Shown piece after piece: positions 9,965 to 17,829 of a stretch of DNA of 64,000 bases. Every line of letters starts with the position of its first letter. Positions within the stretch are counted from its first letter, which is position 1. Made by a program: the position numbers and the translations under genes. Source of the stretch: Parapedobacter pyrenivorans (lineage in GTDB: Bacteria > Bacteroidota > Bacteroidia > Sphingobacteriales > Sphingobacteriaceae); the NCBI RefSeq assembly GCF_014636865.1, contig NZ_BMER01000001.1, positions 1,538,718 through 1,602,717 on the forward strand, in the 5' to 3' direction. The notes beneath the pieces were generated by a model, which ran no database searches, was not told the origin of the DNA, and worked only from the letters and a program-made list of their open reading frames with translations.

Positions 9965-10043
9965 GTTTTAGTCCGTTGCAGACACGGCCTAGGAAACGTC
10001 AGCGCAGCGCCACGGATCCAGTCGTGGAGCTACGGGCTGAAAC
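9965..10043. repeat. 79-bp palindromic repeat copy E
   Basis: Left arm GTTTTAGTCCGTTGC (9965-9979), core CCTAGGA, right arm TACGGGCTGAAAC (10031-10043), the same 79-bp length as copy C. It sits between the ATPase stop codon (10046) and the first permease. The sequence differs from copy C inside, but compensating arm changes keep it foldable. That suggests selection for, or spread as, a hairpin. Confidence 0.7.
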
Positions 10044-10045
10044 AA

Positions 10046-10720
10046 TCACCCCACCGTTTCCATCAATACCTGCCCATCCAACATGCGGATGATGCGATCG
10101 GCATAGCGGGCGTCGTGTTCACTGTGCGTTACCATCACGATGGTCGTACCTTGTTCATTCAGCTCGGTGAGCAATTGCATCACCTCATTACCGTTGTTGG
10201 AGTCGAGGTTACCGGTAGGCTCATCCGCAAGGATCAGCTTGGGGTTGTTCACCACGGCACGGGCTACGGCCACGCGTTGTTGCTGGCCGCCCGAAAGCTG
10301 CTGGGGGAAATGATTGCGGCGGTGCATGATCTGCACTTTTTCCAAAACTTCCTCTACGCGTTTCTTGCGCTCTGCTGCCGGCACTTTGGTATAGATAAGT
10401 GGCAACTCTACGTTTTCGAATACCGTAAGCTCGTCGATGAGGTTAAAGCTTTGAAAGACGAAGCCAATATTGTGCTTGCGTAGGTCCGAGCGCTTGCGCT
10501 CGTTGAATTTGGCCACCTCGATGCTGTTAAAGAGGTAGCTTCCATTGTCCAGGTCGTCCAATAAGCCGACGATGTTAAGCAACGTGGATTTTCCACATCC
10601 AGAGGGACCCATTACGGCGACGAATTCACCCGCTTTCACGTGAATGCTCAAATTGTTGAGCGCAACCGTTTCCACTTCTTCGGTACGGTAAAATTTTTGC
10701 AGTTCGGTAATTTTGATCAT
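10046..10720 (-). CDS. ABC transporter ATP-binding protein, MacB/LolD type
   Basis: 224-residue cytoplasmic ATPase that would power the FtsX/MacB permeases. Walker [10 protein letters not shown] lies at 38-46, the Q-loop at FVFQSFNL near 88-95, the signature LSGGQQQR at 142-149, Walker B LILADE at 162-167, and the H-loop histidine in MVTHSEHD. Length and motifs fit the LolD/MacB/FtsE group of single-domain ATPases. It is the first gene of the minus-strand operon that continues through four permeases. Upstream are two 16-bp palindromes and a TTGGAACG element (10833-10929), matching those in front of the HlyD operon at 55178. It may therefore also energise the two permeases there, which have no ATPase of their own; this last point is inference. 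Confidence 0.93.
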   Translation of the reverse strand: MIKITELQKFYRTEEVETVALNNLSIHVKAGEFVAVMGPSGCGKSTLLNIVGLLDDLDNGSYLFNSIEVAKFNERKRSDLRKHNIGFVFQSFNLIDELTVFENVELPLIYTKVPAAERKKRVEEVLEKVQIMHRRNHFPQQLSGGQQQRVAVARAVVNNPKLILADEPTGNLDSNNGNEVMQLLTELNEQGTTIVMVTHSEHDARYADRIIRMLDGQVLMETVG

Positions 10721-10832
10721 GTTTATACAGCTATCAGCAGTCGGCCATCAATTTTCGGCAGTCGGCCTATGCGTGGTTCGTTATTCATTGTGGTTACTCA
10801 ATATTATTCTTTAATCCTTCACCCTATATTAT

Positions 10833-10929
10833 CGTTCCAATTTTTTAACTAGCTGAAAAACAGCTGTAAAACACGATATCAGGTTTGCGGACTGTCCGAT
10901 ATCGGACACCTCATGTTCGCTTGCGGACA
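10833..10929 (-). promoter_or_regulatory. Twin-palindrome promoter region of the ATPase-permease operon
   Basis: The palindrome TGTCCGATATCGGACA (10893-10908) is perfect. A second copy, TGTTCGCTTGCGGACA (10914-10929), starts exactly 21 bp away, two helical turns. Reading toward the gene, TTGGAACG (10840-10833) follows 55 bp after the first palindrome. This resembles a -24 element of a sigma-54 promoter with enhancer sites, although the -12 part (TATA) is not canonical. The same layout is found at 55229-55332. Confidence 0.65.
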
Positions 10930-11032
10930 CCTCATCGCTGGTTGCCTATTCAGCTGCCCGAATGGTGGGCGTTAAAATACTTGAATTTAGGGATTGTTTG
11001 GAACGTTCGATAACGTTAATTTCGCCGAGCGA

Positions 11033-11040
11033 TAGATTTG
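11033..11040 (+). promoter_or_regulatory. -7 element for the lipoprotein gene at 11082
   Basis: TAGATTTG matches the Bacteroidota TAnnTTTG consensus exactly and would give a leader of about 35 nt. No good TTG lies 19-21 bp upstream, so the -33 part is weak. Confidence 0.4.
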
Positions 11041-11081
11041 TAGTTAATAAATATATTTATAATTAATAATAACGTAATCCG

Positions 11082-11825
11082 ATGGTCATCCATTCTTTAT
11101 CCAGAAAAGTCAACCCATTCCGTTTTATTTCGATGCTAGTGGTAATGGTAACTTGTGTTGCCATCCTCTCCTGTAGTAAAGACAACGATCCGAGCCCTGA
11201 AGATGATGCGGAGTTGCAGCAGGAGATTGGTAGTCTTCCCGGACTTGGCGAGCAATCGGGCACTCCGCAGGGTACCGCATTTAAGTTGCCCGATGGTGTT
11301 ACCGTGGACGGTACAATCACGGGGGACTACTGCGATGAAGCGGAAATACGCATCGGAAGCGGCCACTACGTGACCGTCTGTGTCGGGCTTCGGAATGACA
11401 ACGATGAAGAAAAGAAAGTCATTTTCCCCGGCGGACTTATCCTGGTTTCCGAAACTGATGAATACCAGCATGGTGTGGTGGTGGAGGAAACGATGGTTGT
11501 CATCCCGCCAAAAAAGACAATCCGTTTCATTTTCCATACGTATTGCGGTAACAATAGCCGCTCTTCGGCTTCGTCGTTGGCAGTCTATACATTTGGTCCG
11601 GTGACCAATAGCAAGTTGCTAGGTAGACTCATCGATGATTTGAAGGGCAAAAAGATTGCGGCAGTGGATTATTGGGATGAAGATGGTGTTTCGGATGATT
11701 ATTACGCGATTGAGTCTACCGTACAAGCGTTGGTATGGCAGATCACCGATGGTTCGGCTTTTATGGACTGGGAGACGTTCAATCACATGTACCAGCAGCA
11801 ATTGAACGAATTGCCCAATAAATAA
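11082..11825 (+). CDS. Putative lipoprotein of unknown function
   Basis: 247 residues with a lipoprotein signal: basic residues, a hydrophobic stretch at about 14-29 and the lipobox ILSC with Cys31, followed by an acidic linker (SKDNDPSPEDD). It should be anchored in the envelope. The mature part has no family I recognise. It holds three further cysteines, in DYCDE, TVCVG and TYCGN. Its C-terminal third has VQALVWQITDG, reminiscent of the Q-x-x-x-W stretch of Gram-positive thioester domains, but the resemblance is short. It diverges from the efflux operon and converges with the DUF6266 gene, ending 6 bp from it. The ATG at 11082 fits the TAnnTTTG element at 11033. Confidence 0.75.
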   Translation: MVIHSLSRKVNPFRFISMLVVMVTCVAILSCSKDNDPSPEDDAELQQEIGSLPGLGEQSGTPQGTAFKLPDGVTVDGTITGDYCDEAEIRIGSGHYVTVCVGLRNDNDEEKKVIFPGGLILVSETDEYQHGVVVEETMVVIPPKKTIRFIFHTYCGNNSRSSASSLAVYTFGPVTNSKLLGRLIDDLKGKKIAAVDYWDEDGVSDDYYAIESTVQALVWQITDGSAFMDWETFNHMYQQQLNELPNK

Positions 11826-11831
11826 GGTACA

Positions 11832-12479
11832 TCAGGTACTGATTGCCGGTACATGGATATGCATGCTATCGGAGACCAGCCCTCCCCCGAAGGAGACCAA
11901 TGAAAGGAATACCTCGACTTCGGAGCCTATCCATTTTTCGTGGGCAGGCAAATCACATTGCTGGGCATTGCGGGATGTATGATTAAGAAAGTTGTACCAC
12001 AGTTCGGTCTTTTGGGAATAAACAACAACGGAAAGGCTGTCGGTTCGGTATGCATTTGCTGCGCCGGTGTTGTCCCGCCAGGAGAGGGTTAAACCGTTAT
12101 CCCCCCAGGCTGCGGTCACATCCTCCAGCCCCGGCAGCTCGCCCTGGCTGATCCGGAACTTGCTCCACTCGATTTCCAGGTTAGGGTATTCCCCTTTGAT
12201 GGCCTGCTTTTTATTCAGCGAAAGGGCGAGGTTGAATGCGGTCATGTCCAGTGATTCCACGGCATTCCGGAATCCCGCCCGGATGAAAACCTTAAGCGGT
12301 GCAAGCGCGCCCATGATAAGTTTCATGGCCTGTTCGTTGGCAAGCCGTGCCTCGCTTCGTGGCTGGTTGTTCTTCCGGGGTAATCCGCGGATGACGTCTT
12401 TCCCTTTCCATTTGTAACCAACAACGCTTCCTACTTTTCCGCTGAAGCCCCCGTTGGGCCCGTTTCTGAGTATTGCCAT
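11832..12479 (-). CDS. DUF6266 family protein
   Basis: 215 residues beginning MAILRNGPNGGFSGKVGSVV, the typical N-terminus of DUF6266 proteins, which are common in Sphingobacteriales and have no known function to my knowledge. I prefer the ATG at 12479 over one 10 codons upstream because AGGAG lies 8 nt before it and family members start there. A near-perfect promoter (TTG-N19-TACTTTTG, 12507-12536) is directly upstream. The central part is basic and the C-terminal part looks like a beta-sandwich repeat. There is no signal peptide and no membrane segment. The 3' end abuts the convergent lipoprotein gene. Confidence 0.85.
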   Translation of the reverse strand: MAILRNGPNGGFSGKVGSVVGYKWKGKDVIRGLPRKNNQPRSEARLANEQAMKLIMGALAPLKVFIRAGFRNAVESLDMTAFNLALSLNKKQAIKGEYPNLEIEWSKFRISQGELPGLEDVTAAWGDNGLTLSWRDNTGAANAYRTDSLSVVVYSQKTELWYNFLNHTSRNAQQCDLPAHEKWIGSEVEVFLSLVSFGGGLVSDSMHIHVPAIST

Positions 12480-12506
12480 GGTATGGTCTCCTAATTGGTT
12501 TATATC

Positions 12507-12536
12507 CAAAAGTACATTATCTCTTTAATTAATCAA
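12507..12536 (-). promoter_or_regulatory. Promoter of the DUF6266 gene
   Basis: On the minus strand, TTG (12536-12534), 19 bp, then TACTTTTG (12514-12507): both elements and the spacing match the Bacteroidota consensus. The predicted start is near 12501, giving a leader of about 20 nt with AGGAG before the ATG at 12479. Confidence 0.7.
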
Positions 12537-12597
12537 AATATAAACCGCTTTTTAGTAATGGGTAAGAGTAATTTCATAGGTATTCTGACCAATTAAA

Positions 12598-12627
12598 CCC
12601 CTATTATTCCCCTATTAACCCCCTATA
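12598..12627. repeat. Three helically phased direct repeats
   Basis: CCCCTATTATT, CCCCTATTAA and CCCCCTATAA follow one another with periods of 11 and 10 bp. They lie about 100-125 bp upstream of the predicted DUF6266 transcription start. Phased short direct repeats are often binding sites for response regulators. No regulator is in view. Confidence 0.4.
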
Positions 12628-12703
12628 AAATGCTATTTATTTAAATAGTTTTGGTCATATTGGTGGGTCATTTATTGATCGTTCGAAGGGGCTTTACAAA
12701 CAG

Positions 12704-12735
12704 AAAGGTTTCCAAATACCCATTTGGAAACCTTT
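12704..12735 (-). terminator. Hairpin terminator after PUL1
   Basis: A perfect 14-bp stem: AAAGGTTTCCAAAT (12704-12717) and ATTTGGAAACCTTT (12722-12735) with a 4-base loop. It begins 45 bp after the stop codon of the glycosidase gene. On the minus strand it is followed by the T-rich TTTCTGTTTG, consistent with intrinsic termination of the PUL1 transcript. Confidence 0.65.
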
Positions 12736-12780
12736 CATAACGAGCAAACGATCGTGTTTGCTTACAAAATACGGGATGAA

Positions 12781-14994
12781 TTACCAATCCAATTTGACGT
12801 GCATGCCATCCGGATGGTTTTCGAACTGGAGAAAATAGGTGTGTGATGAAGCGTCCCAAGACGTCCTGACATCGCTGACGGGATTTCCTTCCGGATCCAC
12901 TACCGCGAACTGTCTAGGTTCGGTCGGCAGCAGCACACGCATGACATTGGTGGTATGTAACGGGCTACGGCAGACAAACGCATAGCTGTTCCCGGTGATG
13001 TCCTCCTCGTAGATCCGCGAAGCGGACGCCAGTACCTGTGGGGTGGACGGTGTGACAACGCGGCTGAGGTTGTACAACAAAGCTTGTCGCCCCGGTTGGA
13101 CCACTTTACGAGCTAGCACAGGCAATGCGGGATCATATAGATCAATCACCGGGCCGTCGATGGTAAATGCGGCTGCGTCATCATTTTCATCTAAAACGGC
13201 GGCGATATCGTACGGCCCTCTTTCCAGGTACAGTTGGTTTTTGAAAATAAGACTGTTGGCCGAATTCCGCTCATACAGGTCCTTAACTACTTGGATAAAC
13301 TGCTGGTCGCCGCCTTTTTTCAATACGTATTCCTTCGGATCGTTCCGGAAGATATGCACAGTACCCTTGCCATAGGTGTATTCGCCAGTGGCAGCGCCAG
13401 CCGGAATGCCCAGCTGTTCGAAGAGGTGGTCGGAAGGCCGTTGGTAAGTGTTGCCATCACTGTTCCACCACTCGGTGACGGTTTGGTATGGATCCTCGTC
13501 GCGTCCGCTGTAGACCAAGATGCCGCCCTTTTTTACCCACTGGGCCAAGTAGCGATGGCCTTCGGCCGACATCGGCTTCATGTTGGAGTAGGTCATCAAC
13601 AGCACTCTGGTGTCTTTTAGGGTTTCTTTGTACGACACGTTTTCCAAATGTACCGTCTTCACGGGAACACCCCGTTTCAGAAAGGGCAGTGCCTGGCCGT
13701 AGAAGTTAGCCAATTGCGGATCCTCGTATCCATCATGTGTCGGAAACCGTTGGAACATCAGGGAGTTGGCCATCAATACACTGATGCCGTGGCTGCCGGA
13801 CACGGTATTCTCGGATAGCGGCATGTGATTGAGTGTATTGATCATCACCTGCATCTGGGTCGAATAGTGGCGGGGGATTTTCGCCTTCTCTTCGCTGTCT
13901 TTGCTGACCCGGTACAGCCCCTCGTAGATGCGGTCGGGCCACGGCATGACCTCATAGTCGGCAATCTGGGGATACAGCAACTGGGCGGTAAACGTGGCCT
14001 CGTAGTTGTTCTTATAGTCTACCCAGTCACGGGGCCAGTCTTCGATCGGGTCGGTAAGGAAAAACATCTTCCTGCCGGTAGGAGCCGTCATGGACTCCAT
14101 GGAACCGTACTCCAGAAAGGCCGTTTCAAATACACGCTCTTTTTCCTTCCCATTGAAATAGTTCGGTTCGCGGGCAGTGCCTGTCCATACCTGCGCGATA
14201 TAGCCGTCAACAACATCGAGCGAAGCAAGGCTCGCCTCGGGGCTCACGATCTGCCATTGCGAATAGTTGACGAGTGAGTGCGTAGGTACGTAACAGCGGA
14301 TGTCCATGCCCTTGCTTTTTCCGTATTCCTTGGCGTAGGTAAATACATCCTTTAAGGCATTGTAATACAGCTGGTATTTCAGCTTGTTGGACAGGTAGGT
14401 GTTTTCGGGCGACTCGTGCTGCGGGCGCCAGGGGAAGCCATAATAAGCTTGCCATTCCCGTTTGAAGGCCTCGCTGTATCCGGCACGTGCCCAGAACTCC
14501 GGTTCTTCCATGTAGATGGCATCAATGCCGGCATCGATAACCCGTTTAACGTGCATCTCCTTGATGTATTTCAGGTAGTTGGCGGTTGGCACGATATAGG
14601 GAACCATGCGACCGTGCCAGATGGTGTCACCGCCACGTTCCACCTGCCCTTCGTCCAGGTGCCACTTGCCGTCCCATTCGCCGGTGAAATAATCCTGGTA
14701 CTCGCCCCAGGCAATACCCGTCATGAAATGGGCGGTGTATCCGCGCTCCCGCCAGGATTGTACCCGTTCTTCAAAGGATTTTCCTTTGCGTTTGTCGGAG
14801 GGATTACCGCCTACACCGTAAACCATCGCGATATCTGCCCGTGTGTCGGTCGCGGGTTTCCAGTGTTGCGAGGTCTGAAAACTGGTTTTTTCACGGACTG
14901 CTGTTTTCCCGCTTTTGCCAGGCTGTTTCCGGGAGGCACACGAGACGGCGACCAATAAGCTGATTAATAGCATCGTTATTCTGTTCATCATCAT
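12781..14994 (-). CDS. Putative GH42-like glycoside hydrolase, lipoprotein
   Basis: 737 residues with a lipoprotein signal (VSCAS, Cys near 19), so probably cell-surface or periplasmic. The N-terminal ~400 residues read like a clan A TIM barrel, with acidic strand ends such as DAIYMEEPEFW near residue 165. The following segment (VLLMTYSNMKPMSAEGHRYL, then WVKKGGILVYSGRD) resembles the GATase-like trimerisation domain of GH42 beta-galactosidases. A beta-rich tail ends the protein. I cannot assign a CAZy family with confidence. It is the last gene of PUL1, 12 bp after the DUF3823 gene, which argues for a role in breaking the glycan that the SusC/D pair captures. Substrate and catalytic residues are unproven. 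Confidence 0.65.
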   Translation of the reverse strand: MMMNRITMLLISLLVAVSCASRKQPGKSGKTAVREKTSFQTSQHWKPATDTRADIAMVYGVGGNPSDKRKGKSFEERVQSWRERGYTAHFMTGIAWGEYQDYFTGEWDGKWHLDEGQVERGGDTIWHGRMVPYIVPTANYLKYIKEMHVKRVIDAGIDAIYMEEPEFWARAGYSEAFKREWQAYYGFPWRPQHESPENTYLSNKLKYQLYYNALKDVFTYAKEYGKSKGMDIRCYVPTHSLVNYSQWQIVSPEASLASLDVVDGYIAQVWTGTAREPNYFNGKEKERVFETAFLEYGSMESMTAPTGRKMFFLTDPIEDWPRDWVDYKNNYEATFTAQLLYPQIADYEVMPWPDRIYEGLYRVSKDSEEKAKIPRHYSTQMQVMINTLNHMPLSENTVSGSHGISVLMANSLMFQRFPTHDGYEDPQLANFYGQALPFLKRGVPVKTVHLENVSYKETLKDTRVLLMTYSNMKPMSAEGHRYLAQWVKKGGILVYSGRDEDPYQTVTEWWNSDGNTYQRPSDHLFEQLGIPAGAATGEYTYGKGTVHIFRNDPKEYVLKKGGDQQFIQVVKDLYERNSANSLIFKNQLYLERGPYDIAAVLDENDDAAAFTIDGPVIDLYDPALPVLARKVVQPGRQALLYNLSRVVTPSTPQVLASASRIYEEDITGNSYAFVCRSPLHTTNVMRVLLPTEPRQFAVVDPEGNPVSDVRTSWDASSHTYFLQFENHPDGMHVKLDW

Positions 14995-15006
14995 GGATGT
15001 TCGTTG

Positions 15007-15774
15007 TTAGAGAATGGCTACTTTTTTCGGTTCGTTATAATTAAAGCGCTGCGCACCTTCTACATTGTAATCGATGCGGGCACCCACGCGCACGTAATAA
15101 TCCCTGTTCATCGAAAAACTGTCTTGGGTAGTCAACGTAACGACTTCCCCAACGGAGCCGTTGGCCTCGGTTCCGGTAATCCTCACGGTATACCGGTTGT
15201 CGTAATTGTTATCCCCGACGTAATAGCTGGAGGAATTAATGAAGAGGGCGATTTCAGTGACATCTTGCTGGAAGTCAGGATTGGCGGTTCCGCGTGTAAC
15301 CCGCACTTGGACGGTGATGCTACCATTATCGTTCAATACCGGTTCGCCTACCCATTCTACATTCAAGAAAGGCTCCACTTCAAATGTCAGGTCGGTCACT
15401 CCTTCGATGTCCACGGTTTGGCTTTCATCCGTAATGATATCGCCGTTTCCGTCACGTAGGATCAGCGGCACGAATGGTCCCTGTGGCACAACGTTATAAT
15501 TTCCTTTGAAAATTTTGGTGTTGTTGAATGTGCCGTCCTGCATGCAGGTAAAGAAGTAAGGCGTAGGGTTGTCGCTCCAGCTCAGCTCCAACAACCGCAG
15601 TCTGATACCCCGGTCGCCCATTTCGGTCTGTATTGGCGCTTTGGTCGCCTTGTCAATCACGCGGCCCTGCAACGTTTCGGATGGGGGAGCGTAGTTGTCG
15701 AGCTTTTGGCATGAAAATAGGCCGGTGCACAGCAGGCCCGATAATACGTATGTGATAATTTTTTTCGCTTTCAT
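15007..15774 (-). CDS. DUF3823 domain lipoprotein, SusE-position glycan-binding protein
   Basis: 255 residues from the ATG at 15774. The longer frame starting at 15849 runs through the hairpin and lacks a signal peptide at its start, so I reject it. The signal peptide ends in the lipobox LFSC with Cys21. The mature start LDNYAPPSETLQGRVIDKAT and the stretch LLELSWSDNPTPYFFTCMQD are typical of DUF3823, a family found beside SusC/SusD pairs. Two beta-sandwich-like halves follow. In PULs such proteins usually sit on the cell surface and bind glycan; here that is inferred from position. It lies between SusD and the glycosidase. Confidence 0.85.
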   Translation of the reverse strand: MKAKKIITYVLSGLLCTGLFSCQKLDNYAPPSETLQGRVIDKATKAPIQTEMGDRGIRLRLLELSWSDNPTPYFFTCMQDGTFNNTKIFKGNYNVVPQGPFVPLILRDGNGDIITDESQTVDIEGVTDLTFEVEPFLNVEWVGEPVLNDNGSITVQVRVTRGTANPDFQQDVTEIALFINSSSYYVGDNNYDNRYTVRITGTEANGSVGEVVTLTTQDSFSMNRDYYVRVGARIDYNVEGAQRFNYNEPKKVAIL

Positions 15775-15816
15775 CTGTTTATTTTTTTGCTTTTTAGTTG
15801 TCAGATGGAGCCTTTG

Positions 15817-15865
15817 ATGATTAGAATAATCATTAAGCACGCAGGGCAATGATTATTCTAATCAT
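15817..15865 (-). other. 18-bp perfect inverted repeat between susD-like and DUF3823 genes
   Basis: ATGATTAGAATAATCATT (15817-15834) and its exact complement (15848-15865) enclose a 13-base loop. The hairpin would form 21 nt after the SusD stop codon. No U-tract follows on the minus strand, so it is more likely an RNA-processing, stability or attenuation element than a simple terminator. Confidence 0.6.
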
Positions 15866-15886
15866 GTCGGGTTCATCTTTCAATAA

Positions 15887-17821
15887 TTAATAGCCAGGAT
15901 TCTGTACTAAATTAGGGCTCTTGGTGATTTCACCCGGATCGATCTGTTGGTAATACCAGCGCGTGTCAAACGTGAAGATGGCGTTGCGCTCTTCAAAGCG
16001 ATCGTCAAAAAACCATTTTTCTGCGTTTTCTGCGTAGAACGGCATCAGGGCGCGGTAGGTACGTCCATTTTGCTCATCATCCATGATCCGCCAGCGCTTC
16101 AGGTCCCACCAGATTTTGTTCTCAAAGCTGAGTTCTTTCCGCCGTTCCTTCCGGATGATATCAATAGATGTCAGCGCAGCCGGGCTTGGTAATATATCCG
16201 CGCCGGCCCTTTCTTGGATTTGCCGGATGCATTCGTAGGCATCACCCAAATAGTCGGCGCCGCCTTCGCCCGCCTCGGCCAGCTCATAAGCGGCTTCGGC
16301 CCGGTTGAGGAGCACTTCTGCATAACGCAGTTCAATCCAGGTCTGGTCCGAACGGTTTTCGACGACCAGTGCGGGGGGCATGTCGGGATTGAGCCATTTC
16401 CGGACGGAGAAGCCCGTCAGTGCGGGAGCTGCGAAGTTGAAGAAACGTCCGCTCCGGCCGGCAGGGTTCATCAGCGTGCCGTCGGGCAGTTCGTGCGGCT
16501 CCTGCTGTGGAACGGCCGACGTGACCAACCGGGATGCGGCGGATGAATTCTCATAAGTCGTACGCGCACCCACCGGTTGCAACCGGTCTATTCCGCCGGC
16601 AACATCGCCGGTATAGATGCCACGCCAGATTTCCACGGTTTCATTCTTGAGCTGATCACCGGGGAAAATGATCGTCGCCCGTAGACGGGGTTCGGCATCC
16701 GCAAAAAAGTCCATTTGGTTGTCATAGAGTTCGTATTTTCCTGCTGCATCGTAAACCTCAATGCGGCCATCGCTCGTTTTAGGTAGGCCATCGAAGAGCT
16801 CTACAAAATCGAGCGTCGGGTTAACGGAAGAGGAATAGCCGGCGACCTGAAATTGGTAGGGGATGTTGTACACGTCATAACCGTGCACGGATTCGGGATA
16901 GCCGTATTGCTTCACAAAGATGTTTTCAGGGCTCTCCTCGTCAAAAAACAGATCCACATAATTTTGGTACTGCGCCTCTTTGTCGTCGGCTTGCCATCCG
17001 TTTTTGTACAGTGAATAATGGCCTTCCAGTAGTTTGGCCGCATCATAAGCCTGCTTGAAAAAATCAGCGGCCCGCTCGGCGGGAATACCACACAGCCGGC
17101 TATTCTCATTGTCAAATAGCGTAATTTCATTGTACTTAGCGATGGAACCGCCGAATAGCATCGCCCGGGATTTGAAACCGGCAGCAGCGTATTTGTTGGC
17201 CCTGCCTGTTTGGTTGCTTTCGGGGAGCAGCTCCCAGGCCTGGTCAAAATCGGCAGCGATATGATTGTAAGTCGCTTCCTCTGATGAACGGGGTACCTGC
17301 AGCTGCTCAATCGGCTGCTCCGGGAAGTTAAGGACCTCGTCCACGATCGGCACACCACCGTAACGCTTCGCTAGCTCGAAATAGGTTACCGCACGCATGA
17401 AATACGCTTCACCCAGCCAATGGTCTACGTCTTCTTGGCTAAAGCGGGAGGCTTCCATGTACGTGGGCAACGTCTTGATGAAATAGTTAATGTCGCGGAT
17501 CAGCGCGTAGGCATTCCCCCAATAATAGACGGCTTCGGTTTCGGCCGAGCTCTGATTGGCGGACAACGCTTCCCCGGTAATTGTGGGGAAGGGATCGATG
17601 ATCCAGAATTCGTTGAATCCCCGCCTCGGTGTATAGCGGAAATCTTGGATGGGAAGCTGGCCATACAGCCGGGCCATGTAACTGGCGATGCCGTTGGGGC
17701 TGCCAAATATATCATCGTCCTGTACGACATTCATCGGCGGCACGTCCAGCTTGGTACAGGCCGGAACGGTAAATAGCAGGGCCAATGACAGTATAATGGT
17801 ATTATATCTTGATGGTCTCAT
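15887..17821 (-). CDS. SusD/RagB family outer-membrane lipoprotein (PUL1)
   Basis: 644 residues. The signal ends in VPACTKLDVPP with Cys22, so it is a lipoprotein expected on the outer surface as the lid of the SusC channel. It has the SusD traits: tetratricopeptide-like helices in the N-terminal half (YFMRAVTYFELAKRYGGVPI), and near the C-terminus IIRKERRKELSFENKIWWDLKRW, the family's most conserved stretch (quoted from ERRKELSFE onwards in spirit; positions about 560-585). It ends with SPNLVQNPGY, the usual SusD tail. It starts 8 bp after the SusC stop codon. Together the two import an oligosaccharide; its identity is not readable from sequence. Confidence 0.95.
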   Translation of the reverse strand: MRPSRYNTIILSLALLFTVPACTKLDVPPMNVVQDDDIFGSPNGIASYMARLYGQLPIQDFRYTPRRGFNEFWIIDPFPTITGEALSANQSSAETEAVYYWGNAYALIRDINYFIKTLPTYMEASRFSQEDVDHWLGEAYFMRAVTYFELAKRYGGVPIVDEVLNFPEQPIEQLQVPRSSEEATYNHIAADFDQAWELLPESNQTGRANKYAAAGFKSRAMLFGGSIAKYNEITLFDNENSRLCGIPAERAADFFKQAYDAAKLLEGHYSLYKNGWQADDKEAQYQNYVDLFFDEESPENIFVKQYGYPESVHGYDVYNIPYQFQVAGYSSSVNPTLDFVELFDGLPKTSDGRIEVYDAAGKYELYDNQMDFFADAEPRLRATIIFPGDQLKNETVEIWRGIYTGDVAGGIDRLQPVGARTTYENSSAASRLVTSAVPQQEPHELPDGTLMNPAGRSGRFFNFAAPALTGFSVRKWLNPDMPPALVVENRSDQTWIELRYAEVLLNRAEAAYELAEAGEGGADYLGDAYECIRQIQERAGADILPSPAALTSIDIIRKERRKELSFENKIWWDLKRWRIMDDEQNGRTYRALMPFYAENAEKWFFDDRFEERNAIFTFDTRWYYQQIDPGEITKSPNLVQNPGY

Positions 17822-17829
17822 AATCTCAA

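Noticed and set aside
12737-12780. Larger inverted repeat with GATCGTT and AACGATC around the PUL1 terminator
   Set aside because: Short arms; the 14-bp stem at 12704-12735 explains the region on its own.
14416-14958. 180-codon plus-strand frame inside the GH42-like gene
   Set aside because: Antisense to a conserved signal-peptide and barrel region, with no family and no ribosome-binding site.
15775-15849. 25-codon N-terminal extension of the DUF3823 gene
   Set aside because: It would read through the hairpin region and hide the lipoprotein signal behind a hydrophilic stretch.
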